Source of the DNA: Treponema primitia ZAS-2
Lineage (GTDB): Bacteria > Spirochaetota > Spirochaetia > Treponematales > Breznakiellaceae
NCBI RefSeq assembly: GCF_000214375.1
Contig: NC_015578.1
Location: 558,001 to 622,000, forward strand
Length of the DNA: 64,000 bases
Direction: 5' to 3'
Positions 1 through 9,214 of this stretch are shown here, piece after piece; position 1 is the first letter of the stretch, and each line of letters begins with the position of its first letter. Position numbers and translations under genes: made by a program. The notes below the pieces were generated by a model that was given only the letters and a program-made list of their open reading frames with translations, did no database searches and was not told the origin of the DNA.

Positions 1-2
1 AC

Positions 3-2792
3 GAGCGGGTCTTTACCTGCCAGGCTTGCGACAACCGCTGCCCCATCCAGGTCCTGTCCGTGGGCGGCGCCAATGGCCGCAAGTATATGTTCGGCGGTCG
101 TTGTAACAAGTACACCAATATGCGGAAAGCCGTAAAGGACGTTCCGGTATTCGACTATGTGGAGAAGCGGCAGAAGATGCTCTTCGAGGAATTCGCCGCC
201 CCGGTTTCTCCGGTGGCCTTAGAAAAGCTGAAGGGCGACCCGGCGGTTACTAAAGCTGAGGGGCTGAGCGGCGGCGCGGACGCCCTGAAAACCGCTTCGT
301 TTACCGCCGCTGCGGTGCCGAAAGTCGATCCTTCCGCAACATACAAGCGTAATTTTACTGTGGGCATTCCCCGGGCCTTCTCGGTGCATACCCTCTATCC
401 CCTCTACTCCTGGTTCTTTCACGAACTGGGAATTCAGACCTTCCTCTCCACCGAGGTAGCCCACGCCGGTGTGGCCCGTGCGGAATCCACCTACTGCTTC
501 CCCGCGGAAATTGCCCACGGGGCGGTACAGGACTGCCTGGACAAGGGGGCCGACTACGTGCTGCTGCCCCATTTTCGGGATATGCCCTCCTATGAAGATG
601 ATGTGCACGCCAACTTCTGCCCCATCACCCAGAGCCTGCCCTATTATATAGAAAAAGCTTTCCCCGATGTGGACAAGAAAAAGTGGCTGCCCCTGGTGGT
701 GAGCTTTAAGTTTGGCGAAGAAAAAGCCCTGGAACTCTTTACGGTGATGACCCGCATCCTCGGAATCAGCGATGCTGAAGCCAAGGACGCCTTTGACAAG
801 GCCCTGGCAAAACAGTATTCCTATTTTGACGCGGTAAAGAAAATGGGCGAGCAGGCGCTGGCAGATGCCCGCAAGGCTGACCGCCCGGTGATCGCCGTCC
901 TGGGCCGGCCCTACAACGCCTTTACCCCGGAGGCCAACATGGGCATACCCCGGAAGTTTACCACCCGGGGCTATTCGATAATTCCCTTTGACATTCTTCC
1001 TTTCACGGAAGAAAAGATATTCCCCAATATGTACTGGTACTACGGCCAGCAGGATGTGAAGTCTGCGGCGCTTCTCAAGAACGAAGATAACATCTATGTT
1101 ACCTACGTTACAAACTTTTCCTGCGCCCCGGACTCCTTCATCCTCCACTACCTTAAGTGGTTCATGGGGCAGAAACCCTTCCTGGTGCTGGAACTGGATT
1201 CCCACTCTGCGGACGCCGGGGTGGACACCCGGGTTGAAGCCTTCCTGGACATCATCGATGGGTACCGGGCAAAGAAGACCGATATTGAAGCTGAACGCTA
1301 CAGCAACGGCTGGCGTTTTGTGGCGGAAAAGACCACGGGGAAAAACTTTGATCTCCGTATCGACAATGACAAAACCGGGGAGAAGGTCCCCATTGTGGGC
1401 AATAAGCGGGTTAAGGTGCTGCTTTCCAGCATGGGGGCCATTTCCACGGAGTACATGAGCGCCGCTGTGCGCCATCAGGGGATTAACGCCGTGGCCCTGC
1501 CGGTGGCTACCAGTAAAACTATTCAATTAGCCCGGGCCCACGCCTCGGGTAAGGAATGTGTGCCCAGCCATTTGGTCTTAGGCGGCGCTCTCCAGTTCTT
1601 CTTCAGTGAACAGTACCGCAAGGATGAACTGTACCTCCTCTTTGTGCCCATCACCACCGGCCCCTGCCGGACTGGGCAGTATTATGTTTACTACGAAAAC
1701 CTCTTCAAGGACCTGCGACTGGAAAACGTGGTGATCTTCATCCTTTCTGCGGATAATTCCTACGGCGAGCTGGGCGGTGACTTTGTTAAGGAGATGTGGC
1801 GGGGCTTTGTCCTGGCGGATTACCTCAAGGATATACAGACCGCCCTTAAAGCGGTGGCGGTGGAGCCCGAGAAGGCTCTGACGGATTTTGAAAAATCCTG
1901 GCGCAAGGTCATGCACGCGGTGGAATTTAACCCCAACAATATCTGGAAAGAACTGGAACAGGTTGCCAGTGATGTTAAAAAGATACCCCTGAAGCGTAAG
2001 GTTGTTGACTGCCCCAAGGTTCTGGTAGTGGGGGAGATCTACGTGCGCCGGGACGACTTCGCCGTGGGCGAACTGACGGACCTCATGAGCGAGCGGGGCA
2101 TCGTAGTAAAAGTGGCGGGCATTGCCGAGTGGATCCACTACCTGGACTTTGTCCGGGAGTACGCCCTGAACAAACTCATAAAACTGCAGAAGCCCGGACG
2201 GCGGCTTTTCTCCAAGCCCTGGCGGGATTTGAAGAAGTTGGAAATCGAGGAGTGGTGGAAACATTCGATAGAGAAGAAGACCCTTGCCATTCTGGAGCCC
2301 ACAGGGCTCATCCCCAAGACCCCCCACGATATGCACGAGATCATGGAATACACCCAGGAACACTTTGTGAACCTGGAACTCAATTCGGAGATCGCCGTTT
2401 CTTCCGGGGCCGCTGCGGCGGCCATGGAACACGGCTATTCGGGGATCGTGAACATCAGCCCCTTTGCCTGCCTCATCGGCCGGGTCATCGAGGGGCTCTT
2501 TACACCCTGGGCCCGGGAACGGAACTACCCCATCCTTTCGGTGGAGGTGGACGGAAACCTCCTACCCCCGAACATCGTGAACAAACTCAACATCTTTATG
2601 GTCAACGTTCTGCGCTTTAAGGGCAGCAGCGATATGTCCAGCCTGGTGGACAAGGCGGGGAGCCACAACAAGCGCTTCGACATCTACAGCGGGACTAACG
2701 ACGAAAACGGTAATGGCGGGGCAGAGGGCGTGAAGGCGAAGGCTGCGGAGAAAGCGAAGGCAGAGAAGGAGCTGGCAGGCGCGGGGCGGTAA
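3..2792 (+). CDS. 2-hydroxyacyl-CoA dehydratase activase-like protein (DUF2229/COG3580-3581 type), 5' end outside window
   Basis: The reading frame is open to the left edge, so this is the C-terminal part of a longer gene; the GTG at 60 is probably not the start, because upstream codons encode the cysteine-rich stretch TCQACDNRCPI that belongs to the family. Full-length relatives are about 1400 aa, with BadF/HgdC-type ATPase domains in the missing N-terminus followed by the region seen here. Visible family features are the GGRCNKYTN segment, the GRPYNAFTPEANMGIP block and later Gly/Cys-rich blocks. Such proteins are thought to use ATP to move electrons onto low-potential Fe-S partners; the partner in this organism is unknown. 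The C-terminal tail is rich in Lys, Ala and Glu. Confidence 0.8.
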   Translation, partial: ERVFTCQACDNRCPIQVLSVGGANGRKYMFGGRCNKYTNMRKAVKDVPVFDYVEKRQKMLFEEFAAPVSPVALEKLKGDPAVTKAEGLSGGADALKTASFTAAAVPKVDPSATYKRNFTVGIPRAFSVHTLYPLYSWFFHELGIQTFLSTEVAHAGVARAESTYCFPAEIAHGAVQDCLDKGADYVLLPHFRDMPSYEDDVHANFCPITQSLPYYIEKAFPDVDKKKWLPLVVSFKFGEEKALELFTVMTRILGISDAEAKDAFDKALAKQYSYFDAVKKMGEQALADARKADRPVIAVLGRPYNAFTPEANMGIPRKFTTRGYSIIPFDILPFTEEKIFPNMYWYYGQQDVKSAALLKNEDNIYVTYVTNFSCAPDSFILHYLKWFMGQKPFLVLELDSHSADAGVDTRVEAFLDIIDGYRAKKTDIEAERYSNGWRFVAEKTTGKNFDLRIDNDKTGEKVPIVGNKRVKVLLSSMGAISTEYMSAAVRHQGINAVALPVATSKTIQLARAHASGKECVPSHLVLGGALQFFFSEQYRKDELYLLFVPITTGPCRTGQYYVYYENLFKDLRLENVVIFILSADNSYGELGGDFVKEMWRGFVLADYLKDIQTALKAVAVEPEKALTDFEKSWRKVMHAVEFNPNNIWKELEQVASDVKKIPLKRKVVDCPKVLVVGEIYVRRDDFAVGELTDLMSERGIVVKVAGIAEWIHYLDFVREYALNKLIKLQKPGRRLFSKPWRDLKKLEIEEWWKHSIEKKTLAILEPTGLIPKTPHDMHEIMEYTQEHFVNLELNSEIAVSSGAAAAAMEHGYSGIVNISPFACLIGRVIEGLFTPWARERNYPILSVEVDGNLLPPNIVNKLNIFMVNVLRFKGSSDMSSLVDKAGSHNKRFDIYSGTNDENGNGGAEGVKAKAAEKAKAEKELAGAGR

Positions 2793-2812
2793 AGGGGAGA
2801 CAGTATCCCTGC

Positions 2813-2848
2813 GCAGCATTTGACGGGTATGATGGTCCCAAATGCTGC
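2813..2848. repeat. 10-bp inverted repeat between activase and cbiA
   Basis: The arms gcagcatttg (2813-2822) and caaatgctgc (2839-2848) are perfectly complementary around a 16-nt loop. There is no T-run after the right arm, so it is not a typical intrinsic terminator. It lies 20 bp after the activase stop and about 50 bp before the cbiA start, so it could be an operator, an mRNA-stabilising hairpin or a weak terminator. Confidence 0.5.
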
Positions 2849-2900
2849 GGATTATCAGATATTCCCCGCGCCATGAATCGGCTAATGATGGAGGAAACCA

Positions 2901-4280
2901 GTGTCGCCTAATTCACCCCCTGCACTAATTGTGTCTGCCACACACAGCGGTGCGGGTAAGACGACGATTACCCGTGCTTTGCTTGCGGCGCTTAAGGCAC
3001 GGGGCCTGATAGTACAGCCTTTCAAGATCGGTCCCGATTTTATTGACCCCATGTATCACACAAAGGTGGTCGGTAGGCCGTCGGTTAATCTGGATGTCTG
3101 GATGATGGGCGAAGAAGGTATTCGGGATGTGTATGCGCGGTGGACTGCGGATGTTGATGTTGCGGTGATTGAAGGGATGGGGGCGCTGTATGACGGCGCT
3201 GACGGGGGAAATAGCGGCAGCGCTGCACACCTTGCGGCGATCCTCGGGGTTCCGGTACTGGTGGTGGTGGATGTGTGGGGTATGACACGAACTACCGGAG
3301 CCATAATGGACGGGATGGACGGTTTTGATCCCGCCGTGCAAATCTCTGGGTTTGTGCTTAACCGGATCGGGAGCTCATATCACCGTGATTTGATTGAGAA
3401 GGCAATCGGCGGGACACGATGGCGGAAAGTAGTTGCCACTATCGAAGCGGATAGGGCACTTGAAGTACCGGAAAGGCATCTCGGTTTGCTGACCACCTGG
3501 GAGAATTCGTCGAGTTCGGATAACAGCGGAATTGACCGAATTGCACGGCAGATTGATATTGACCGGGTATTTTCGGAGCAGCTTGGCCCCTTGCACCGGC
3601 CGCCAGCTTCGCCGCATATAAACCGCAGTAATGGTGCGCATCTCCGCTTGGCGCTGGCGCAGGATGCGGCTTTCTGTTTTTACTATGAAGAAAATCTCGC
3701 TGCTCTTGCAGCGGCGGGCTTTGATATAATAGAGTTCTCTCCCGCGGCGGGGGAGGCGCTCCCGCCGTCTGTGGATGCGGTCTATTTTGGCGGCGGCTAT
3801 CCGGAGAGTTTTGCCCCGGAGCTTGCTGCAAACAAGGGGCTGGCAGACCAGCTGAGGCAATTCGCCGAGTCCGGAATGCCGATATACGGCGAATGCGGGG
3901 GGCTGATTTACCTCGGGCGCACCCTGCGTACCTTTGATGGTATGGAACACAAAATGAGCGGCGTGCTTCCGATTGACTTTGTGATGGACCCGGGCCACCT
4001 ATCGATTCGATATGCCGAATTGACCACCTGCACACATTCCTTGCTCGGGCCTGAGGGTACGGTTGTCAGGGGTCAGGAGTTTCATCAATCACGTGTTGCC
4101 GCATCGTCTATTCAGGCAAATTTTTTTACCGCAAAAACAAGTGATGGACAGAAATTCACCGATGGGTATCAATATAACAATGTGACGGCGAGTTACACCC
4201 ATATATACTTTGGCGGTACGAACACTACTATTGCGGACAATTTTTTTGAGTCTGCTGCGCTATTGCAACACCGACTTTAG
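2901..4280 (+). CDS. cbiA: Cobyrinate a,c-diamide synthase (CbiA/CobB)
   Basis: This ATP- and glutamine-dependent enzyme amidates the a and c side chains of cobyrinate in corrinoid synthesis. The 459-aa length fits the family. An N-terminal P-loop domain carries SGAGKTT near residue 16, followed by the KIGPDFIDPMYH block. The C-terminal class-I glutamine amidotransferase domain shows YGECGGLIYLG with the nucleophilic Cys and a QEFHQSR block with the His. The GTG start is supported by ggagg about 8 nt upstream. No other cobalamin gene is adjacent, so it may serve corrinoid salvage or remodelling. Corrinoids are needed for acetogenesis and for some UroD-fold methyltransferases, two types of which lie elsewhere in the window. 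Confidence 0.9.
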   Translation: MSPNSPPALIVSATHSGAGKTTITRALLAALKARGLIVQPFKIGPDFIDPMYHTKVVGRPSVNLDVWMMGEEGIRDVYARWTADVDVAVIEGMGALYDGADGGNSGSAAHLAAILGVPVLVVVDVWGMTRTTGAIMDGMDGFDPAVQISGFVLNRIGSSYHRDLIEKAIGGTRWRKVVATIEADRALEVPERHLGLLTTWENSSSSDNSGIDRIARQIDIDRVFSEQLGPLHRPPASPHINRSNGAHLRLALAQDAAFCFYYEENLAALAAAGFDIIEFSPAAGEALPPSVDAVYFGGGYPESFAPELAANKGLADQLRQFAESGMPIYGECGGLIYLGRTLRTFDGMEHKMSGVLPIDFVMDPGHLSIRYAELTTCTHSLLGPEGTVVRGQEFHQSRVAASSIQANFFTAKTSDGQKFTDGYQYNNVTASYTHIYFGGTNTTIADNFFESAALLQHRL

Positions 4281-4350
4281 TCGGCAAGTTCCCCGCAAAA
4301 TTTCTGAAAAACAACTAATCCTTCCGTAATAGTTCCACTACAGCTGTCTC

Positions 4351-5400
4351 TTACCCGCCGATCCGTATCAGCATCTTAATATGCTTCGCGTTATTCGCCG
4401 CCAGCTCCTCAAAGCCCTGATCCACCAGGGTATCCAGGGTCAGCTCTCGGGTAACCAGGGTGTCGGCGTCGACCAGCCCCCGGTCCAGGTTGTCCAGGGC
4501 GCTTGCAATTTCGTCCACATGGGCCTGGGAAGTGAAGAGCCGCCGTTCCCCTTCCTGGAAGTCGTTCATGCGAAAGACCGGGGGCTTTTCGTAGACCCCC
4601 ATGACCATGAGGGCGCCGCCGCTTTTCAGTATGTCCAGGCTTGAGTCCAGGGAAGACTGGGCGCCCACACACTCATAGCAGATGTCCGCCAGGCCGCCGA
4701 AACTTTGGGCCGCCACTTCCTTCAAATTTTGTTTTTCCACATCAACATAGATGCCGCCGTTTTGTTCCACCAGTTCCTTCCGCAGCTCCCCCATGCCTGC
4801 CACAATAAGCTTTCCCGCGCCGGCGAATTTTGCAGCAAAGAAGCAGGACAGGCCGATGATCCCCGGCCCGACGATGACGGCGTTTTTGCCCCGGATGTCT
4901 CCCAGGAGCCGGGTGGAGTGGATGCCGCAGGCCAGGGGTTCCGCCAGAACCGCCCGCCGCAGGGTGAGGGTGTCGGGTATCTTAAAGAGCCGGGCCGCTT
5001 CCACGCTCACATATTCGGCAAAGGCGCCGTCCCGGCTGACCCCCACAAAGCCCAGCTTTTCGCAGATATTGTAGCGCCCGGACCGGCAGGCTTCGCAGGT
5101 GCCGCAGCTCAGGGTGCCGTTGGCGGTAACCCGGTCACCGATTTCCCAGCCCGTAACGCCTTCGCCGATTTCGCTGATGGTCCCGGTGAATTCGTGGCCC
5201 AGGATCAGGGGGGCGGTGACCCCGGTGAGGCGGTGGGGCTTTTTCACGGGGATAAAATTGGGCCCTAAGTATTCGTGGCGATCGGTGCCGCAGATTCCCG
5301 CCCAAGCGACTTTGACCGTTACATGCCCCGGAAGCGTTCCGGGCAGGGGACGATCACAGATGCGTATATCCTTATAACCATACCAAACCGCTGCTTTCAT
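4351..5400 (-). CDS. Zinc-dependent medium-chain alcohol dehydrogenase (butanediol/threonine dehydrogenase type)
   Basis: This 349-aa MDR-superfamily oxidoreductase probably oxidises a secondary alcohol or polyol with NAD(P)+. Catalytic-zinc ligands are seen at Cys37 (GICGTD) and in GHEFTG. The structural zinc lobe is CGTCEACRSGRYNIC, and the Rossmann turn is GPGIIGLSC. The closest look is to (R,R)-butanediol and sorbitol-type dehydrogenases, but the substrate cannot be read from sequence. The start MKAAVWYG is the family's usual N-terminus. There is no Shine-Dalgarno before it; instead a TATAAT lies 6 nt upstream, suggesting a leaderless mRNA. It is a single gene, divergent from the patatin gene. 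Confidence 0.88.
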   Translation of the reverse strand: MKAAVWYGYKDIRICDRPLPGTLPGHVTVKVAWAGICGTDRHEYLGPNFIPVKKPHRLTGVTAPLILGHEFTGTISEIGEGVTGWEIGDRVTANGTLSCGTCEACRSGRYNICEKLGFVGVSRDGAFAEYVSVEAARLFKIPDTLTLRRAVLAEPLACGIHSTRLLGDIRGKNAVIVGPGIIGLSCFFAAKFAGAGKLIVAGMGELRKELVEQNGGIYVDVEKQNLKEVAAQSFGGLADICYECVGAQSSLDSSLDILKSGGALMVMGVYEKPPVFRMNDFQEGERRLFTSQAHVDEIASALDNLDRGLVDADTLVTRELTLDTLVDQGFEELAANNAKHIKMLIRIGG

Positions 5401-5406
5401 GAGTCG

Positions 5407-5435
5407 ATTATACCGGATCGGTGCCTGAATTTAAA
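5407..5435 (-). promoter_or_regulatory. Promoter of the alcohol dehydrogenase, leaderless geometry
   Basis: Read on the minus strand: TTTAAA (5430-5435), 17-nt spacer, perfect TATAAT (5407-5412), 6 nt, then ATG at 5400. Transcription would begin at or within a base or two of the A of ATG, leaving no room for a ribosome-binding site, and none is visible. Confidence 0.65.
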
Positions 5436-5490
5436 GCGCATTTTGCAACGAAGTTTCCCGCGCATTTTGCAACGAAGTTTCCCGCGCATT
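5436..5490. repeat. 24-bp tandem repeat, 2.3 copies
   Basis: Two identical 24-bp units (5436-5459 and 5460-5483, beginning gcgcattttgcaacgaag) are followed by a 7-bp partial third copy. The array lies between the divergent alcohol dehydrogenase and patatin promoters and touches the -35 elements of both. It could be an operator array or simple slippage expansion. Confidence 0.8.
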
Positions 5491-5518
5491 GTCAAAGGTC
5501 GGGGTTATCCCCTATATT
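5489..5518 (+). promoter_or_regulatory. Promoter of the patatin gene, very short leader
   Basis: TTGTCA (5489-5494), 18-nt spacer, TATATT (5513-5518). The start codon is at 5530, giving a predicted leader of about 5 nt. No Shine-Dalgarno precedes the ATG. The -35 overlaps the third, partial copy of the tandem repeat. Confidence 0.5.
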
Positions 5519-5529
5519 AATGGTAATAT

Positions 5530-6450
5530 ATGCGTATAAAGAAAGATCTGAAGTGGGCCCTGGTCCTGTCTGGTGGCGGCGCCCGGGGTATTGCCCATGT
5601 GGGGGTGTTGAACGCCCTCTCTGAGATGGGTCTCCCCGCACCTTCTCTGGTGGTGGGTACCTCCATGGGGGCTATCATAGGGGGCCTCTATGCCTGCGGT
5701 ATGAGCCCCCCGGAGATGATCCGTTTTATTCGCGATGAATTTGATATCACCGAATACCTGGACGGTTTTGCGTTCAAGGTTCAAGGCGCCATGGGGAAGG
5801 TGTTTCAGACCGGGCAGATTCTGGGAAGCGTGGCGACCCGGGCGGGGATCGATACGGGGCATCAGCTGTTGAAGCTGCTGGAGGATCTTACCGGGGGGAA
5901 GGCCTTTGACGAAACCCGCATACCCTTCCGGTGCAATGCGACGGATCTGGTGAGCGGCCGGGAAATAATATTCAGTACCGGTTCTGTTGCCCGGGCAATA
6001 CGGGCGTCCATGTCCTTTCCGGGTTTTTTTGAGCCCCTTCTGGATGGGGATTATTGCCTGGCCGATGGGGGGCTCTGTGACAATTTGCCTGTGAGTATAG
6101 CCAGGGCTGAGGGGTTCAAGCGGGTGCTGGCGGTGGATGTGAACCTTTTTCAGGCTTCCCCCCTGTCGGATCTTAAAACTTTTTCTAAAATTGTGTATCG
6201 TTCCATTGAGGTAATGCTCAATGTGATTGACAAGAAGGGGCCCAGGGCGGCTTTGACCATTCATGCCGCGAATGGGGCGACTCCCTTTGACTTTTCCCGG
6301 AAACTGGAGCTTGTCAACCTGGGCGAGCAGGCAGTCCGGGGCAGTGAAAAAGCCATAGCAGCCTTTTTCAGCGGCGGGCCCGTAGCCTATGCGACCCGGC
6401 AGCGAAACCGGGAATGCGGCATCAGTGGCCATGCCAGTTCGGGTGTATAA
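5530..6450 (+). CDS. Patatin-like phospholipase (RssA/NTE family)
   Basis: This 306-aa serine lipid acyl hydrolase has the full patatin signature. The oxyanion loop is SGGGARG (residues 14-20), the nucleophile elbow is GTSMG with Ser45, and the catalytic Asp lies in DGG near residue 179. It has no signal peptide and is probably cytoplasmic or peripheral at the membrane, acting on phospholipid or lysophospholipid acyl chains. It is the first gene of a probable patatin-cysE-kinase run with gaps of 13 and 15 bp. The last residues beyond about 290 look unstructured. Confidence 0.88.
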   Translation: MRIKKDLKWALVLSGGGARGIAHVGVLNALSEMGLPAPSLVVGTSMGAIIGGLYACGMSPPEMIRFIRDEFDITEYLDGFAFKVQGAMGKVFQTGQILGSVATRAGIDTGHQLLKLLEDLTGGKAFDETRIPFRCNATDLVSGREIIFSTGSVARAIRASMSFPGFFEPLLDGDYCLADGGLCDNLPVSIARAEGFKRVLAVDVNLFQASPLSDLKTFSKIVYRSIEVMLNVIDKKGPRAALTIHAANGATPFDFSRKLELVNLGEQAVRGSEKAIAAFFSGGPVAYATRQRNRECGISGHASSGV

Positions 6451-6463
6451 CTAGGAGGATGCC

Positions 6464-7348
6464 TTGCGCAGACTGCATAAAAGCATTGAAACCCTGACCA
6501 GTTCCTACGATTTGTACGGGCTGGTAAACCACGCCGGCAGGGATAACCTGCCCAGCCGGGATAGTATTGATCATATACTCCAGGGTCTGGACGAACTGGT
6601 CTTTCCGGGTTTCCGGGAATACGGCGCCCTGGATCACGATAACCTTCAGCTGATTACCGCCGAAAAGGTGTACCACCTGGCCCGGGAACTGGTCGGGGAG
6701 GTTGAAAAGAGCATCGCCTTTTCTTCCCGCCAGGGAGATGCCAACTGCGGTAATGACGGGTGCCATGCGGCGGCGGAACTCATCGTGGATGATTTTTTCG
6801 ATGAGCTTCCCAAGATACGGGGCATCTTAGCCACGGATCTTAACGCCGCCTTTGACGGGGACCCAGCGGCAAAAAGCGCTGCAGAGGTGATACTCTCCTA
6901 CCCGGGCTTTGAGGCCATCATGGTCCACCGCATAGCCCATTTCTTCTGGACCCGGGAGGTACCTCTCATTCCCCGGATTATGAGCGAGCTTACCCACGGC
7001 GCCACAGGCATCGACATACACCCGGGCGCGGAAATCGGAGAATCCTTTTTCATTGACCATGGAACCGGGGTGGTGATAGGCGAAACCTGCATGATCGGGA
7101 GAAACGTGAAGCTCTACCAGGGGGTAACCCTGGGGGCCCTTTCGGTAAAAAAGGAAGAGGCCAACCGGAAGCGGCATCCCACTATAGAAGACGACGTGAC
7201 CATCTACTCCGGGGCCACCATCCTTGGGGGGGACACCATAATCGGCCGGGGCAGCACCATCGGGGGCAATGTGTGGATCACCGAGTCGGTGCCTGCGGGG
7301 GCCATGGTGTATACCACCAGCGGGGATCAGGTAGTCAGGACCGTATAG
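6464..7348 (+). CDS. cysE: Serine O-acetyltransferase (CysE, EpsC type)
   Basis: The enzyme acetylates L-serine with acetyl-CoA, the first step of cysteine synthesis. The 294-aa protein has an alpha-helical N-terminal domain and a left-handed beta-helix of hexapeptide repeats from about residue 185 (IDIHPGAEIGESFFIDHGTG), including the active-site His of DHGTG. The start is TTG at 6464, with a strong AGGAGG at 6453-6458. It follows the patatin stop by 13 bp, so it is likely co-transcribed. No cysteine synthase gene is nearby. Confidence 0.9.
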   Translation: MRRLHKSIETLTSSYDLYGLVNHAGRDNLPSRDSIDHILQGLDELVFPGFREYGALDHDNLQLITAEKVYHLARELVGEVEKSIAFSSRQGDANCGNDGCHAAAELIVDDFFDELPKIRGILATDLNAAFDGDPAAKSAAEVILSYPGFEAIMVHRIAHFFWTREVPLIPRIMSELTHGATGIDIHPGAEIGESFFIDHGTGVVIGETCMIGRNVKLYQGVTLGALSVKKEEANRKRHPTIEDDVTIYSGATILGGDTIIGRGSTIGGNVWITESVPAGAMVYTTSGDQVVRTV

Positions 7349-7363
7349 ACAATAGGCGGGGCA

Positions 7364-8344
7364 ATGATTTTATCCTGTGGTGAAGCTATTATTGACATGA
7401 TTCCGGTGAAGGTTCCCGGCCGGGGGGATGGGTTTTTACCCTGCCCCGGGGGCAGCCCCTTTAACACGGCCATTGCCATCGGCCGGCTGGGTGTGCCGGT
7501 TCGGTTCCTGAGCAGACTTTCCAGGGATTTTTTCGGTGAAATTTTGATTAACCGGCTCATTCAAAGTAACGTGGGCATTGATTTGATCCCCCGAACTGAG
7601 CAGAATTCGACCCTGGCCTTTGTGAAGCTGGACCAGGGGCAGGAGCCCCGATACGTGTTCTATACCGAAGGCGCAGCGGATTGTTCTTTTTCTCTTGAGG
7701 ACCTTCCCCCCGTCTTAGCTCCCGAAATCCGTTGTGTACTCTTCGGATCCATTGCCCTGACCATGGAGCCCTCGGCTTCCACCATAGAAACCTTTATCGC
7801 CCGGGTCGGCGGTAATGACGTACCTGACGATAAACGGCCGCTTGTTTCCCTGGACCCCAATGTGCGGCCCTTTATGATCCGCGACCGGGAGGCCTATGTC
7901 CGGCGTTTTGAAGCCTGGGTAGGCGCCGCCAGTATCGCGAAAATTTCCGAAGCGGATTTTGACTTTATTTACCCCGGTCTGGGCCTGGAGAAATCCCTGC
8001 AAAGGGTACTGGATATGGGACCCCGCCTGGCCCTCAGTACCCTGGGCCCCAAGGGCGCTCTGGCTTTGCTGCGCCGGAAGGATGGCAGGGTCCTCCGGGT
8101 AAGCGCCCCAGTGGTGGATATTCCCGTGGTGGACACCATAGGCGCGGGAGATACCTTTCACGGCGCCTTCCTCTCCTGGCTAGAACTCAAGGGCAAGATG
8201 TCCCATTCCGCCCTGGCCGCTCTCACGGAACAGGAACTCTACGACGCCCTGTTTTTTGCCAACAAAGCCGCCTCCCTGGTCTGTTCCCGGCAAGGCGCCG
8301 AGCCGCCTACCTTACAGGAAGTAGAAGCCCTGAAGGGGCAGTGA
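7364..8344 (+). CDS. PfkB-family carbohydrate kinase (fructokinase type)
   Basis: This 326-aa ribokinase/PfkB sugar kinase has an N-terminal GEAIIDMIP block, the CPGGSPFNTAIAIGRLG sugar-binding segment near residue 28, and the C-terminal signature DTIGAGDTFHGAF with the catalytic Asp. The pattern is most like bacterial fructokinases, which make fructose 6-phosphate; 2-keto-3-deoxygluconate or other hexose substrates are possible. It follows cysE by 15 bp. Only a weak GGCGGGG ribosome site precedes the ATG, in line with translational coupling. Confidence 0.85.
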   Translation: MILSCGEAIIDMIPVKVPGRGDGFLPCPGGSPFNTAIAIGRLGVPVRFLSRLSRDFFGEILINRLIQSNVGIDLIPRTEQNSTLAFVKLDQGQEPRYVFYTEGAADCSFSLEDLPPVLAPEIRCVLFGSIALTMEPSASTIETFIARVGGNDVPDDKRPLVSLDPNVRPFMIRDREAYVRRFEAWVGAASIAKISEADFDFIYPGLGLEKSLQRVLDMGPRLALSTLGPKGALALLRRKDGRVLRVSAPVVDIPVVDTIGAGDTFHGAFLSWLELKGKMSHSALAALTEQELYDALFFANKAASLVCSRQGAEPPTLQEVEALKGQ

Positions 8345-8388
8345 GGCTATACCCAATTCTCTATTTAGATAGATTCCCGCATTAAATT

Positions 8389-9135
8389 TCATGGTCCTTC
8401 AAGCTTCCCCAGCACCCGCTCCCGGTACGCCACGCCGATTCGTTCCAAGGTCTCCGCCGTAGTCTCCCCCGGCCGTGCCTGCTTGTGCAAATCTATCGTA
8501 AACTGATTCATGGAAAAGTGCCGGTAAAAGTATAGCTGCCCAAAAAAGGTGACAGTCACCTTTTTCAGTGCATCGGTGTAGACCTCGAAGATGCCTCTCT
8601 TTTTCATTTCCGAGTAGCCGATGATCCACACCGGCACCGGGGCCAGGGCGGCATAAAACTCTTCCAGGAGCCGGACCATGGCAAGCTGGGACCCGGCGAT
8701 AGCTTCGGTCAGGCTGGGTCCGCCCAGGCGGCAGAGTTCCCGCAGTTCTACCGTGCGGGGGGTATGGATGGGGGTCTTATTCAGGATAAGCACGTTTTTG
8801 CGGAAGTCTATGCCCAGGGAGGGTTCCTCCCGAAAGAAGCGTTCGGCGATTTTGCCCGATGGGCCCACCAGGTAGCGGCGGTTTTCCCCAGCCTGTTCCC
8901 GGCGCCCCGGATTATCCCCCACCAGGATAAGCTTGATTTCGTCCTTGGGCCCCATTTCATCCATCGCCTGGTTGTAGACCACCGGAGTTTCCACAATGTA
9001 GGCAGGCCCATCCCGGGAATCCACCAGCCTTTGCTGCATTTTCCCCAATTTAGGCAGTTCCCGGCTCAACCGCTCCGTCTCTTCCCGGTAATTTTCCCTG
9101 GCGGCGGCAAATTTCTTCCACATTTTAGAAGTCAT
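8389..9135 (-). CDS. Uracil-DNA glycosylase-superfamily protein
   Basis: The 248-aa protein has the family-4/5-like core: the water-activating block LVGDNPGRRE with a following YLVGPSGK, then NVLILNKTPIHTP and a later GYSEMKKRG. A role in base-excision repair or another nucleic-acid hydrolase activity is likely, but no iron-sulfur cysteine set is visible, so it is not a standard family-4 enzyme. The start at 9135 is preceded by AAAGGAG. Oddly, a copy of the palindrome GGTGACAGTCACC, also found downstream of the big lipoprotein gene, lies inside the coding region and encodes KKVTVTFF. Confidence 0.7.
   Translation of the reverse strand: MTSKMWKKFAAARENYREETERLSRELPKLGKMQQRLVDSRDGPAYIVETPVVYNQAMDEMGPKDEIKLILVGDNPGRREQAGENRRYLVGPSGKIAERFFREEPSLGIDFRKNVLILNKTPIHTPRTVELRELCRLGGPSLTEAIAGSQLAMVRLLEEFYAALAPVPVWIIGYSEMKKRGIFEVYTDALKKVTVTFFGQLYFYRHFSMNQFTIDLHKQARPGETTAETLERIGVAYRERVLGKLEGP
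8548..8560. repeat. GGTGACAGTCACC palindrome inside a coding region
   Basis: A perfect 13-bp palindrome flanked by A6 and T5 is identical to copies at 23903 and 23942. It is read in frame as part of the UDG-fold protein. Confidence 0.85.
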
Positions 9136-9214
9136 AGAACTCCTTTCCTACTTTATCCTAGCGCATCATAGTGTATAGCAATCGCTTTACGCTAACTATA
9201 CCGGGATAAAGGCA

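Noticed and set aside
219-1526. Long antisense open frame (435 codons) opposite the activase-like gene
   Set aside because: It is a mirror of a high-GC coding region, has no family features and no ribosome site; the sense gene is clear.
1578-2432. Second antisense frame in the same gene
   Set aside because: Same reason: shadow of the activase-like protein.
5275-5520. Open frame across the 24-bp tandem repeat
   Set aside because: It begins inside the alcohol dehydrogenase gene on the other strand and its repeats simply translate the DNA repeat.
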